DNA from: Takakia lepidozioides
Lineage: Eukaryota; Streptophyta; Takakiopsida; Takakiales; Takakiaceae
DNA: 64,000 nucleotides
Direction of reading: 5' to 3'
NCBI GenBank assembly: GCA_030704615.1
Contig: CM060732.1
Location: forward strand, 75,375,053-75,439,052
The notes under the pieces were generated by a model, which was not told the origin of the DNA, did not search any database, and saw nothing but the letters and a program-made list of their open reading frames with translations. Below, one piece after another: positions 43,901 to 56,014 of the stretch (its first letter is position 1; each line of letters begins with the position of its first letter). A program made the position numbers and the translations under genes.

Positions 43901-46900
43901 GTTGACACTGCCCTCGCAGAGCTGTCATCCACTGGTTCCGAGCAGGACCTTCAGGGTTTCCAAGTTCATCACAAGAAATGAAAAATTTCCTCCTCCCTAC
44001 AGCCACATTCTGAGCAGCCTGGTCTCTCAGATCTTTTGCAAGTGCCCTTCTTTCCCTCCTTAAAGCATTTTTGCGTTCTATAGGAGTCACACCTGATGTC
44101 CCCCCAGGACTAAGGCTGGAATCCTGCAAGGTTTCAGCAGTACCATGCATGTTACCACCTTCACTCTGTTGGGGCTGGACTGCTGTCTCCCACCCCACAG
44201 GATGATGCGGAGCAAATGCATCCTCGGTCTGTTTCAGAATGCCTTTCCCTTTCAGGGTATTAGGTGTACCTGGAGATGTTGGATAAAGAGGTGGCCGCGG
44301 TGCAGTGAAGCTCGAAGGTGCCGGCAGTTGTACTCCACTGTAGTTGGATCCTGAAGGTTGGTGGCCACCATACTGGACCTGCCCCTGGTGTGGTCTTGCA
44401 GGGCTGGTAGGATAGAGGGAGGAAGTAGGTTGGTTGTACATAGGCCGAGGAGGATACATACTATGGGGATGCATTCCATAATGGTGGTAAATGGAATACC
44501 CACCTTGACTAGGATCATGCATTGGAGCGCCTGCAGGTGGAGCAAAAGAATTGTAATTCTGGCACTGAGAATCATTGTTTGGAGGTTGATAGTGAGGATA
44601 CGGCATGTGCCCATGCAGATTATACCCTGACATGGCAGGATACTGTGGGTACATAAGCGGATACGAGGGAGGAGCCGATACTGGTGGATACAAGGGAGCT
44701 GGAACGTCAGTCTGTGGAGTGGGCGGGGCTGGTTTTTCGTAAGGGGGAACAACCGCGCCACTCATCACAGCAGTTGGCGCAATAGTTGGTGCACACTTTG
44801 CTGGAGTAAGAGACTTATGCTCGTTCGCATCCTTCCCTGCAATTCCCTTCCTTTTTTTGACTGAACTCTGCACACATTGCTCAACAGAAACATGTGAAAC
44901 AATACGACCATACTACTAGGGATGGCAAACCACGTGGGTAAGCCAAGCCCAAAGGCCTATGCAAGAAGACCCTGTCAGTCAGACCTATGGTACAGTCAGC
45001 TGAATCGCATGCCTCATACCAGCGACCCTATGATAAATACCTGAATATTAGGAAGGAAGAACTCACCCTGCTAGATGAATCTGACGTGGAGGCTGAAGTG
45101 TCTAAGGCCATGTCAAAAGCATGAAGAATGTCCGAACAAAACAATGTTAGGCATAAACTTCCCTGAACTCGTTTCCAGTTTGTGACATGGGTGAGGACTT
45201 TGAGGATGATCTGAAGGGCAGACCTACCCTTGGCACTAGACTGAAAATTTAACCTCCGGATGGGGAGTCTACCTTTGAACAATAAACAGATGCAGAGAGG
45301 AAAGGGAGATTGTCGATGCTCACTGGTGTGGGTGGCCTGAAGACAATGTCCATTTTGTGATACAAGTCTGGGGTATTCTCATCAGAGAGCGACCCTCTTC
45401 AGGACCATCAAGAACATAGTCCCTGCACCTCTGTTCACCAACTATCAATATCTCAAGGCTGAGTCTAAAGCGGTGGGCCCTGTTGGGGTCTCATTGCTTG
45501 GTAGCCCACATACAACAAAACTGATGAACGTGTGAAGGGCTTTCTAAAAGGAATCTGGAAAGCCTGAACTAATTTATAACACGGTAAGTCCTACTAATGG
45601 AGTGAGCCCCTCATTCTAATGGCAGACAGTTAATTAACTGTCTAGAAGATCTTCAGCTTTTCACCTTGAATATCAGGACAAGAGGTGACCAAGTGCAGTG
45701 GACTCGTGAGAAATCCCAAACTGGGGAACGCTCCATTGTGGATTATATCATAATGGACAAAAATTTGTTCCCCCAGTGTGCGAATGTGTTGATCGACAGA
45801 ACTGATATTGCTACCTCTGACCAGTTCCTGGTTTGGAATGAGATCAAAAGGTGTTTTCCCAACACCAAGAGATATGTGAAACATTCGATTCGGAAGTGGC
45901 GCATAGAAAAACTTCATAATGAGGAGGTCAAGGTTGAGTATGTCCAGGCCTTGCAAGAGGCTCTCCCTCTCGATGCAATCGCTCCAAGAACTTCAGTCTC
46001 GCTCTGATAACGCAAGAAATGAAGTCGAAAGAGCAGGGGACTCTTGGGAGAGTTTCGTTTCCTCCGTGGTTGACAAGATCATTGGGATGAAACTAATTGT
46101 CTGTGCTAGAGCTGTTAATTGGTGGACCAATGAGATTAAACTCAAGATAGCTGAGAGACGAGCCCTCTATAAAGAGTGCTGCAATTTGGAAACCAACAGA
46201 GAATTGTGGGCGAGGTACTACCAGCTCCGTAAAGATATCAATCAGCTTGTTAGGTCTCAGAACCCTAAATTATACTGGGACAAGTTATATAGTGTTTGAA
46301 ACTCGGAACTTTGGTGCAGATCGCAAACCTGCTGATGGGTTGGGGAGTTTGCAGGGTGCTTTGCGCGCTTTCTCTTTGTTGGGGCTTCTTTCATCGTTTC
46401 CATCTCTGACTCCGAGCTGGTCTCATTCAAGTCTTCATGTGCGGCATAATCTTGGTCTCGCTGCAATTCTTGCTCTCGTGCCTCCTCTGTGTCTGACTCC
46501 GCTACCACCTGCGCTTCCTCCTCTTGCTCTACCTCTTTCTCCCGTTGTGACATTGCAGAGTGCAGGAGTTGAACTCTGTGACTTCGGCGAGGAGGACCTG
46601 TGTGTTTGAGGATTTCCTCAACGAGGCGTTTAGGGCGACTCAATCTCGCTTCGACGCTGCAAAGAAGAAGAAGAAAGACAATGTCAGCAGCAGCAAAACC
46701 CTAACATATCCTCTCTGCAGGTTTGGAGCTTTTAATGCGGTTTCATGGCTAGGGCTAGGTAGGGCATATGAAAAAACGCAAGTTCGGACCTCTTTGCAAT
46801 GTCGTAGATCTTCAGTCGTGCGAAGAATGCCTTGTTCTCCGCTTGACGCTTTGCTCGTTCTACCTCCCTCGCTGTAGGCTTGCGCCCTGGTGTAACTTCT

Positions 46901-46923
46901 GGACACTCTATGTCTGTCTCCAT
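40918..46923 (-). CDS. TNPA-like CACTA protein with inserted FCP1/NIF-type phosphatase domain
   Basis: Minus-strand multi-exon gene. N-terminal exons at 46923-46732 and about 46650-46310: acidic and basic, with ARLSRPKRLVEEIL. The exon at 44873-43560 has a Pro/Tyr-rich region then the Ptta/En/Spm transposase domain (ALRRERRALAKDLRDQA, SDWEYGPPGLN, WGSTDFKKFQANG, KNTSRSGRSG). The exon at 43047-41766 has a coiled coil (LAARLDAMENKQVQ) and the FCP1-like domain. The last exon (41180-40940) has IGDKVLLFDPCAPKRRAGVG and a C-terminus like Tnp1/En-Spm proteins. In known CACTA elements TNPA binds subterminal repeats. The exon order is inferred from domains and GT..AG signals. Confidence 0.65.
41950..42470 (-). 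CDS. FCP1/NIF-like HAD domain within the TNPA-like gene
   Basis: Within the long exon: HILILDLNGLLCES (motif I, with Asn in place of the second Asp), SRPGCQEFLDRCLQIFDVGVWSS (motif II Ser), LVDDSPLTCLPNPANNCIFP (acidic motif), typical of the NLI-interacting-factor / FCP1 homology fold that dephosphorylates RNA polymerase II tails in its active members. The DLNG variant occurs in many plant homologues that may not be active phosphatases. It is in frame with transposon coding sequence on both sides, so it looks like a captured domain. Confidence 0.8.
45300..46299 (+). pseudogene. Non-LTR retrotransposon (LINE) fragment in a TNPA intron
   Basis: Plus-strand pieces resemble the join of endonuclease and reverse transcriptase: RSIVDYIIMDKNLF and ATSDQFLVWNEI (end of the endonuclease), then WWTNEIKLKIAERRALYKECC and LRKDINQLVRSQN. 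A frameshift lies near 45960. No RT catalytic region follows. It occupies an intron of the oppositely oriented TNPA-like gene. Confidence 0.7.
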
Positions 46924-46952
46924 TTCCTGACGAGTCTCACTCAGTCGCCAAG
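46924..46952. promoter_or_regulatory. 29-bp gap between divergent CACTA start codons
   Basis: The minus-strand ATG (46921-46923) and plus-strand ATG (46953-46955) are 29 bp apart. Both transcripts must therefore start inside each other's coding region, or one of these ATGs is not used. Confidence 0.45.
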
Positions 46953-49900
46953 ATGATCCCTCCTACTGCCCATCGATTGCAAAGGCGGACACAAGCAGAA
47001 CATGACGATGACAGATTGTGGAAACTAGAGGAAGCGCGAGCAAGAAGACTGGGTCTTCGGAAAATTCTATGTCCATGCAATGCCTGTCATGGTGGGAACT
47101 GGCAAACCATTGGCCGGGCTAAGCGTCATCTGCTTTTGAACTTGCGAGATCCTAACTTGCGAGAACTCCCGGTGCATATCTGTGGATTCTCTTCCCTTAA
47201 CCCTGATGCATACTTTGAAATTATAAGAAACAGTTCAAATTCCTGGTAGCGGGATTGTTGTAAGGTGTAGAGTATTGTACATGCCCGTTTTCCTATTGCC
47301 ACGTGCCTGTATTATGGCACGTTCCACATCCACCATTTCCAACCCTAAACTCCCCATCTTATTGTGGATTGACATGTGGACTGATATGCTTATAAGCAGG
47401 AAAACTCTGGAGACGAACATGAGGGGTTTAGAACGGAAACCAGCCCTGCAGGTGGTCCTGATACCTTGGATCGTAATCTTGACATGCTTAGAATGCTCCG
47501 GGAGACATTCGCAACTACAGATAATGGGGTGCAAACTGGTGATGCACATGAGGAACCGGGAGATGGAACACAGGGCCAATGGGACACAGATGGAGTGCCA
47601 GAGCAGACTGATGGTGGACTGAAGAGCGATGGTGATCGTGGTGCAGCGAGTGCCTTACGTTTTGAGCAGGAGGCATCCAGGGCTTTGTATGTAGGGAGTT
47701 CTTCCTCTCGATTGTCTGCTACCTTACTGCTGTTAAATGCTTGTCAAACCCATGGTGTGTCAAACACCTTTGTCGATGAACTCCTTACATTGTTAGGAAG
47801 ACAACTGTTGCCAGCAGACAATTGCCTGCCAAAGTCCCACTATGAGGCAAAACAACTCATAATGGAACTCGGGCTTCATTACGAGAGTATACATGCATGT
47901 CCGAAAGGTTGTGTGTTGTTCAGAAGGGAGCTTCAAAATTTGGAGGTTTGTCCAAAATGTCAGGCATGTCGTTATGTGGTGGGTACGAAGACACCAGTAC
48001 CTCGTAAGGTCCTTCGACATTTCCCTATCATTCCAAGGCTGCTTCGAATGTATAAAGCCAAATCCATCTCAGAGTTATTGTCATGGCACTTTAAGAATCG
48101 AAGTTTGGATGGCTTGGTTAGGCACCCAGCAGACAGCAAGGCTTCCAGCAGACAGCAAGGCTTGGGCCCACATTGACCAAAAATGGCCTGAGTTTGCAGC
48201 GGACCCCAGAAATCTGCGATTGGGTCTCGCATGGGATGGTGTCAATCCTTACAGTGATAAATCAAACAAATGGTCAACTTGGCCTGTCATGTTGGTAAAC
48301 TATAATCTTCCACCATGGCTGTGTACTAAGCCATTTTTCACGATGTTGGCTTTATTGATTCCTGGACCACAATCTGTGGGAAATGACAATGCAGATGTTT
48401 ATCTGCAGCCCCTTGTGGATGAGCTGAAATTGTTGTGGGAAGTTGGTGTGGAGGCATTGGATGGAAGTAGCCTAGTGGGGCAACAGTCATTTCGCATGAG
48501 GGCCATCTTGATGTGGTCAATCCACGACTTTCCAGCTTATGGGTTGCTAGCAGGATGCGCACACGGGGGATACAAGGCCTGCCCAGCTTGCGGCCCTAAT
48601 GTTGATTCCAGGTACTCCAAGGCATGCAAAAAAGTTTTGTATCTTGGTCATAGGAGATACTTGCCTGCTATAGGAATAACTCGTCCCACTTTAATGGACA
48701 TGTGGAACATAGAGCAGCTCCTATGGTGGTCACTGCAAGTGAGCAATTTGACCGGGCTACAACCAGAGAGTTGTATCTCGCAATGGGAGGGGCTGAGGGG
48801 GGAAAACTGGACCCTTCAAAGGAACATGGCATGAAACGGGTCACTGTTTTGAACCAATTGCCATACTGGAAAGACTTACTCATCCGATACACACTGGATG
48901 TGATGCATTGTGAAAAAAATTTGTGTGAGAATGTGCTGAGAACCATTCTTGGGGAGAAGGACACAGCCACATCTAGGACATTTGTGAACACTTGTGGTTG
49001 AGACCCCATCCCTCTCACCCGAACAAGTTGGTCAAGCCTTTGGCCCCATATGTTCTTACTGAAGATGAGAAGGTGTTGTTTTTGGAAACATTGGCTGCAG
49101 TAAAGGCCCCCACAGGTTATGCTGCCACATTCCAGAAACATGTGGCTGACAATAAACTGTCTACAATGAAAACCCATGACTACCATGTAATGATGCAGCA
49201 GATTTTACCTCTTTGCATTCGAGGGGTATTGGGAAAGGGTCCACGGATGGCAATTATGAGGCTTTCTCGAGTCTTCCAAAAAATGTGTGCAAAGATCATT
49301 AATCCAGCTGAGGTACCGGCCTTAAAAGAAGATGTTGCAATCACTATGTGTCTGCTGGAGAAAGAATTCCCTCCGTCATTTTTTGATATCATGACTCACT
49401 TGCTTGTACACCTTGTGGACGAATTGGAGGTGTGTGGTCCCGTGTCTAGCCGTTGGATGTATCCTATGGAACGGTATATGAAGACATTAAAAGGCTATGT
49501 AAGGAATATGAGCCGACCTGAAGGGAGCATGGCGGAAGGGTATGCTTTGGATGAGGCCCTAGGGTTTCTAACTGAGTATATGGCTGAATTTCATGCTACA
49601 AGCCGAAGGGTGTGGGACTCCAATGAAGAAGACTCAGTTAGTGGGGAGGTGGTTGAAGGATTGGGAACTGTACGAGTCCTCACCATTCAAGAACGAGACA
49701 GTGCACACGAGTATATTTTGCACAACACAGATTGCATGAAACCATTCCTTGAGTAAGTATGTTGCTTATCATATCCTGTGTGTTTCATTTCTGCCAATGG
49801 TATAAGCTGTAATCCTAATTTGCAATTCTCATTTGGACAGGGCCTATGAAGAGGAGATGGCACTCATAGAAGCATCCCGCACTGAGTTCAGAACAACATA

Positions 49901-50753
49901 CCTTTGTGGACAAGACCAAGACCACCACAATGGAGAAATTCCATACCCAACAGATATGCGCTTACTGGCTCCATTCCATGAATGGATTGAAGGTGCTGTC
50001 CAACGCAAGGTGAGTTCAGGTGAGTCCTATGATTTGGACATATGCCATTTATGTATACCACCAGCAGTACAGTCATTGGGCTTCAAGTCCATGTATGCTT
50101 ACGGCAATCACTTTCGAGCAATAAGTGATGGGACTGGCGCCAGAGACAGGGTGACATTTGATTCTGGAGTTGCTCAAGTATTCCATCAGGAAAGCGAAAA
50201 CAGAGCAGGTATGTCCAGACGAGTGTTATCCCAATTGGAATATGTGGGTGTTGTAAGAGAAATAATTCAACTGGATTACGGAATTCTTCACCCAATTCTG
50301 TTCTTGTGTACATGGGTGAGGTCACACATGGTGGGCCGGAATGCCACCATGAAACGAGATGATTATGGCTTTCTCTTGGTTGACTTCAGTCGCATGTTGC
50401 CTGGGATGGAGCAGCCCTGGACATTCCCTAGTCAGGTGGAGCAAGTTTTTTTCTCGGATGAAAAAAGTTCACGAGGGAACTGGAAGGTGGTCCTTCACAA
50501 GGACCCTCGATCCCGACGAGTGGTTCACGATATTACAGAAGTGGCACTGGGTGAGGGAGACATTTATGTAGGCATGGTGCCTCCTGAAATTCCTCATAAC
50601 ATCATGACTGAGCTTGTTGTTTGTGTTCCTTTGAGTGAGGCAGATGAATTGGCCATTGCCAACTTGAATGCACCTGCAAGGCAGAGGCGAAATGGTAGAA
50701 GGCGGAGGCAAGCTCCACATGGGAGGTACCAAGCCAGTTGTGCTATGGTGTAG
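46953..50753 (+). pseudogene. TNP2-type CACTA transposase
   Basis: Exon 1 (46953-47247) carries a transposase-associated zinc domain (ILCPCNACHGG). After an intron comes the TNP2 (Transposase_21) core: SHYEAKQLIMELGLHYE, CPKGCVLFRRE, CPKCQACRYV, LAWDGVNPYSDKSNKWSTWP, CAHGGYKACPACG. Then LPYWKDLLIRYTLDVMHCEKN, the DUF4218 part (RMAIMRLSRVFQKMC, THLLVHLVDELEVCGPV), an intron at about 49752-49841, and the DUF4216 part (AYGNHFRA, NATMKRDDYGFLL). Breaks: a 19-bp tandem duplication at 48126-48163, and frame changes near 48716 and 48995. It is inactive as it stands. Confidence 0.9.
48126..48163 (+). repeat. 19-bp tandem duplication that shifts the TNP2 frame
   Basis: CCAGCAGACAGCAAGGCTT occurs twice in direct succession. 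Reading up to the first copy and on from the end of the second gives two different frames of the same domain, so the duplication itself caused the break. Confidence 0.9.
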
Positions 50754-52340
50754 AGTTGGTTTCTGCTATTGCATGTACTTTTCCAGGGTTTAGACTTGAT
50801 ACAGCATGGTACCTTCCATGGGTGGGAGTGACTGAGCTGTTGGGGTGGGCAGAATTCTGACAAACACACTTTCATTTGTGACAGTGAACCCTAAACAGTC
50901 ATGAAGCTGTGGCATGAATACTTTTCTGACCCTAATCAATGGTGGCCCAATTGTGGGAAAAAGGTGAATGCATGTTGGATTATAGAGAGTAGCAGATGCA
51001 ATTGAGCATAGGAACTAGTGTGAGAAGTTGAGTTGGGTGTTTCCTAGAACAAATGTAGGCTGTTATTGTCAGTTGCTACCAGCAAGGCAAAGATGTATGC
51101 ATGATTTGTGAGAGGCATGGATAGCTGAAGGAGCAGGGATAGAGTGTGGGTCCAGATTCATCCAAGAGGGCCACATTTCAAGCACAACATTGCCTATGAT
51201 TCCTTGTGGAAGGATTGGTACAAGAAACCTGCATGGGTAGATGGTCAACTGGAAGCCGCAGCAGCAGCGGCACAATTGGTAAAATCAGGCGATGAGGGCA
51301 CCTTCTTCAACACATTTCAGCCTGTTTTTCCCTCTTATCACAATCGGCCCTAAATTTCCATGTTGAATTATGCAAGTTAGCTGGTTGACTGAATCTTTGA
51401 TAGATTGGAGTGACTTTGACATGATACTGCTAATGTGACAACAGGAAAGTATCCAGAAACAGGTACAAGAGATGAGGAGAAGGTGTGGAATGAATACTTT
51501 TCTGATTTGGTCAAGTTTAGGGAGTGTTCAAAACCATGGCTGAACAAGATGTGGTGTCGTGGAGCGCGATGCTTGCAGGATGTGCACAGCAGTGAAGTGG
51601 GATGGAGCCTTTGAATTGCTGAATTGGCCATTGCCAACTTGAATGCACCTGCAAAACAGAGGCAAAATGGTAGAAGGCGGAGGCAAGCTCCACATGGGAG
51701 GTACCAAGCCAGTTGTGCTATGGTGTAGAGTTGGTTTCTGCTATTGCATGTACTTTTCCAGGGTTTATACTTGATACAACATGGTACCTTACATGGGTGG
51801 GAGTGACTGAGCTGTTGGGGCGGGAAGAATTCTGACAAACACACTTTCATTTGTGACAGTGAACCCTAAACAGTCATGAAGCTGTGGCATGAATACTTTT
51901 CTGACCCTAATCAATGGTGGCCCAATTGTGGCAAAAAGGTGAATGTCTGTTGGATTACAGAGAGTAGCAGATGCAATTGAGCATATGAACTAGTGTGAGA
52001 AGTTGAGTTGGGTGTTTCCTAGAACAAATGTAGGCTGTTATTGTCAGTTGCTACCAGCAAGGCAAGGATGTATGCATGATTTGTGCAGAGGCATGGATAG
52101 CTGACGGAGCAGGGATAGAGTGTGGGTCCAGATTCATCGGTGAGGGCCACATTTCAAGCACAACATTGCCTATGATTCCTTGTGGGAGAATAGCTACAAG
52201 AAACCTGCATGGGTAGATGGTCAACTGGAGCAGCGACACAATTGGTAAAATCAGGCAATGAGGGCACCTTCTTCAACACATTTCATCCTGTTTTTCCCTC
52301 TTATTAGAATCGGCCCTAAATTTCCATGTTGAATTCTGCA
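50641..52340 (+). repeat. Captured PPR-flank segments in tandem inside CACTA
   Basis: About 720 bp from 50641 (GGCCATTGCCAACTTGAATGC) recurs from about 51622, about 980 bp later. Each copy starts with the end of the CACTA coding region and continues into the PPR 5' flank (GTGTGGGTCCAGATTCAT, AAACCTGCATGGGTAGATGG), as at 130-560 and 59660-59790. The duplication therefore happened after the PPR segment joined the CACTA. Confidence 0.85.
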
Positions 52341-52360
52341 AGTTAGCTGGTGGTGGACAC

Positions 52361-52786
52361 ATGTATAGCAAATGTGGGAGCACTGAGGATGCGTGTTCAA
52401 CACTATGGCTGAACGAGATTGTGCGTTTGCAGTGCGTGTGCAAGTCTGGCAGCTTTGGATGCATCACCAAAGTTGGAATTGTAACAGATGCGATCCAAAT
52501 GTGGGGAGCATCAAGGGTATGCCAAATGCCTCGTATGCCAAATGTGGGAGCATCAAGGGCAAACCTGGCAGCTCTGGAAAAAGGGAAGAGGTCCATGGCT
52601 TCATTGTCAAAGCTGGAATTCTACCTGATGTGATTTTGAACAATGCCCTCGTGGACATGTATGCCAAATGTGGGAGCATCAAGGATGCGAAGGCAGTTTT
52701 CCAACACTATGGCTCTTGGAGTGATTTTGACATGTACCAGCGAAGGGGAGAAAGTGGGGCCCTCAGTGGACGAGTTGAAAAGCACT
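52361..52786 (+). pseudogene. Captured PPR repeats inside CACTA
   Basis: Scrambled pieces of the PPR gene: MYSKCGSTEDA (52361), [41 protein letters not shown] (52600-52700), spread over several frames. The last block matches the repeated 303-bp unit of the gene at 59811. Confidence 0.85.
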
Positions 52787-52789
52787 AGT

Positions 52790-53540
52790 TAAAAAGCACT
52801 GGCGCTTGATAGGGTGGGGCAAAATTCAGGCTGGGGTGATCATTGATATCCCGGACGCAATGTAAAAAAGACGGTTGTGAGTGAAGGACACCCGTAGCAA
52901 AAAAACCCTGCTGTCTCAAAAAAGGAGGCAGTCACAAAGAGCAAGGCACTTTGTCCAAGCTTCTCGAATCTAGCAACAATGTGGACAGGGATTGAGTCAT
53001 TGGGAACAATTTATGTAAGGTGGCGAAGAAAACCTTGTCTGAGGATCACTGGATATTTCTCTAGTACGGTTGGACTAGTAGAGATTGAAATCCGTGCTCA
53101 GCTCAGCTTCAGACTGTCTCATTGTGAAGGGTCACGGTTGACTGGACAGAAATGGGATTGACATTGCCGGGCTCCCAAATCTCTGAGACGACATGTGGTA
53201 GTTTTATCTATAGCTTCTCAAAGCAATTGTTTTACATTGTTCATTATAGTGTGACATTCTCATAACGATATTGTCGTCAGCTGCATGAGCAGTGCATCTT
53301 TTTGGATTGTTGGTCCCCATAACCCTAATAACCTTTTTGAACTTTTTAAATTCTCTAAACAAAAGTCTATGTGTTATGTCGTCCAGGGCATGTTGAATAG
53401 AGGTGGAAGTCATTTTATCCATCCATCTTCCATGGATGGTCAATGGGCCAAGTCATATCCACCTTGATGGTCAATGTGCCACGCCATATAGTTGCCCCAA
53501 ATTCCTGTAGGACATCTGACACTCACCTCACACTCCATGA
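52790..53540. other. Right part of CACTA, no recognised gene
   Basis: No coding family seen. From about 53500 it becomes the subterminal region with CACACC/GGTGTGA motifs. Confidence 0.5.
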
Positions 53541-53765
53541 CTCATTTGACACTCATGTCAAATGCCCCATATGAATTATCTTGGTCAACATCTGTTGACC
53601 GTATGGGTGTTATTCGAGTGTGAAATTTGTAACACCATGTGGCTTTTCCTACAATGATCCAAATCACACCTTGCCTCGTCTCACATGGGTGTAAGAAGAG
53701 CCATTCAAAGTGCCAGGTGTGAACTATGGGTGGTGTTGGAAAAACCGGTTTCTGTAGTAGTGGCT

Positions 53766-54393
53766 TCAATGCACCCTTGGCTATACTAGAAATCTCCGTT
53801 ACCATATAACCATATGGCAAGCAAGTTTGGAAAACTGTTCTTGGTGTAAGTTTGATCCACATGATATCCTTAGGAATCCAATTCTTTACCAGTATCAGTT
53901 CTTCATGCATATGAGTATAAACATTCACTTTCCATTCCTCCCAGCCTTCAAACTCCACTCGTTTAATGGATAACAATGCTATCACATAAACCAGTGTTGG
54001 TAACCAACTTGCTCTCCCTCTACAGGCCACTTGATAAATCTTTATCACTCCTTTTTCCAGACCCCACTCTGGATCTGCATCATGCACTCTCTTAAGAATG
54101 TTTTCTTTGCAACCGTCTGGCAATTCCAAGAATCTCTGAAAGAATTGCTTGGACAATCTTTCTTTCTCAGTTCCACAAGGAATTTGATTCACATCAAATT
54201 CTTTAATTCTCCAACCACCATGATCCCACCAGATGCCCGTCACATCTGGTTGTTCTTGACCCAGTTCCCCAGTATGGTTACCAAATGTCGAGCGGCTTTT
54301 ACTCACCCATCCCTTCGCTAGCCGAGGTATAAACTCCAAGATAGAAGAGTTGGATATCTCTAAGCACTCAGCCCACTCAGAACAATCAGTCAT
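53766..54393 (-). pseudogene. Unknown protein gene interrupted by the CACTA insertion
   Basis: Minus-strand frame of about 209 residues from ATG 54393, without recognised domains (WAECLEISNSSILEFIPRL, GIWWDHGGWRIKEFDV, LPTLVYVIALLSIKRVEF, VTEISSIAKGALK). The CACTA right terminus enters the frame at 53765. On the other side of the CACTA the same frame stays open for 21 more codons and stops at 39883-39885, so the pre-insertion protein was about 230 residues. It adjoins a gypsy pol on the opposite strand and may be retroelement-derived. Confidence 0.55.
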
Positions 54394-54446
54394 GACCTAC
54401 AACTAGTGCATCATGGTTGTGATTCCTGTTTGTATTTCCTCTTACC

Positions 54447-56010
54447 TTGGACATTGTGGCAAGCCATGAGATGTACTCATTCATGGATGGCTTCAGTGGG
54501 TATAATCAAGTGCAAGTGGCAGAAGAAGACCAGGGAAAGACAGCTTTCATCACAGACTGGGGTGCTTATGCATACAAAGTCATGCTTTTTGGACTTTGTA
54601 ATGCACCAGCAACTTTTCAGAGAGTGATAAGTGAATCTTTCCAAGAGTATTTGGATGATTTCATGCAAGTGTTCTTAGATGACTTCAGCGTGTACAACTC
54701 TAAGAATGAGCACTTGCATAAGTTGGAGTTATGTTTGGCCAGATACAGGATGAGAGGTCTGGGCCTGAACCCAGAGAAGTGTACTTTCTGTGTGAACTCA
54801 GGGGTACTTCTGGGACACATTGTGTGTAAGAGGGGACTGCTTGTGGATCCCAAAAAGACAGAAGCCATTAAAGCATCTCCACCACCGGGAAATGTTAAGA
54901 GTCTAAGGAGATTCCTTGGACAAACCAGCTACTACAGAAGGTTTGTCAGACGGTATGCACAGATAGCAGCACCATTGAGCAAGCTTTTGAAGAAGGATGC
55001 AGTGTTTGCATGGACAGCTTAATGCCAACAGACATTTGAGGAATTTACATTGTCAGTAACAACTACACCTGTGCTGATTAACCCACATTGGCATGTAGTA
55101 TTTCATGTGCACTGTGATGCCTCAGGAGAAGCATTGGGAGCGGTGTTAGCCCAAAATGTCACAGGAAACATAGATTCATCTGTGTACTATGCTAGCAGGT
55201 TGTTGAATAGTGCTAAAATGAACTATAGCACCACTGAAAGAGAAGCATTGACAATGATTTATGCAGTCAAGAAATTCAGGCATTACCTATTGGGAAGAAA
55301 GTTTATGTTTTATGTGGATCATCAGGCTTTGATTTATTTGGTGAACAAGCCTTTGATAAGTGGCAGGATAGCAAGATGGTTAATAATCTTGCACGAGTTT
55401 GAATTCGAAGTTGTTTACAAGCCTGGCCGTCTGCATCTTGTGGCAGATTACTTGTCACGCCTATCAACAGGAGAGCCCGCCACGGGAGTAGACGACCAAC
55501 TCCCTGATGCGAGTCTATTTGCAGTGGAGGTGCAAAGAAGTATACATGATTGGTTAGATTGGCAGTGGCCAATTAGATACTACCTTACTCATGGTAAGTG
55601 CCCACCCAGTTATGGGAAGGAACAGAGGAAGATAATAGCTATCAAGGCTTTACCTTACACTATGATAGGTGGCAGATTGTATAAGCTAGGACCTGATGGA
55701 GTTCTTAAACGATGCTTGTACCACCATGGAGTAAATAAAGTTCTGGAAGAAGTTCATAAAGGAGTGGCTGGAGGTCATTTTGGAGAGGAGACTACCAGCA
55801 GAAAAATACTACTCGCAGGTTACTGGTGGCCTACTCTGTTCAAAGATGTGCACAAGTATTGCAAGAGTTGTGATGAGTGTCAGAGGCTAGGACCTTTGCA
55901 AAGAACTGGGAAGATGACTTTGCATCCGACGATGCCTACTGAACCATTTCAGAAATGAGGACTAGACTTTGTTGGACCAATAAACCCACCAGCCAGAAAT
56001 ACACAGAACA
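54447..56010 (+). pseudogene. Truncated Ty3/gypsy pol (RT, RNase H, H2C2)
   Basis: Starts inside RT: MDGFSGYNQVQVAEED, KVMLFGLCNAPATFQRVI, catalytic VFLDDFSVY, LGHIVCKRGLLVDPKK, LRRFLGQTSYYRRFV. A TAA near 55020 precedes RNase H (HCDASGEALGAVL, STTEREALTMIYAVKKFRHYL, VDHQALIYLV). Then the integrase zinc domain HKGVAGGHFGEETT..CDECQR and a stop before GLDFVGPINPP. The FLDD variant and sequence style suggest the Tat/Athila side of plant gypsy, a different lineage from the element in E3. Both ends are missing; the right end runs into a minisatellite. Confidence 0.88.
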
Positions 56011-56014
56011 AGGG

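Larger units (their letters stand above)
39951..53762. mobile_element. Complete CACTA (En/Spm) element, 13.8 kb
   Basis: The left end CACTAGTACAGAAACTGG and the right end (reverse complement CACTACTACAGAAACCGG) agree at 16 of 18 positions. GCT flanks both ends (39948-39950, 53763-53765), the 3-bp duplication expected of CACTA. It carries divergent TNPA-like (-) and TNP2 (+) genes, captured PPR segments and a LINE piece. Confidence 0.93.
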
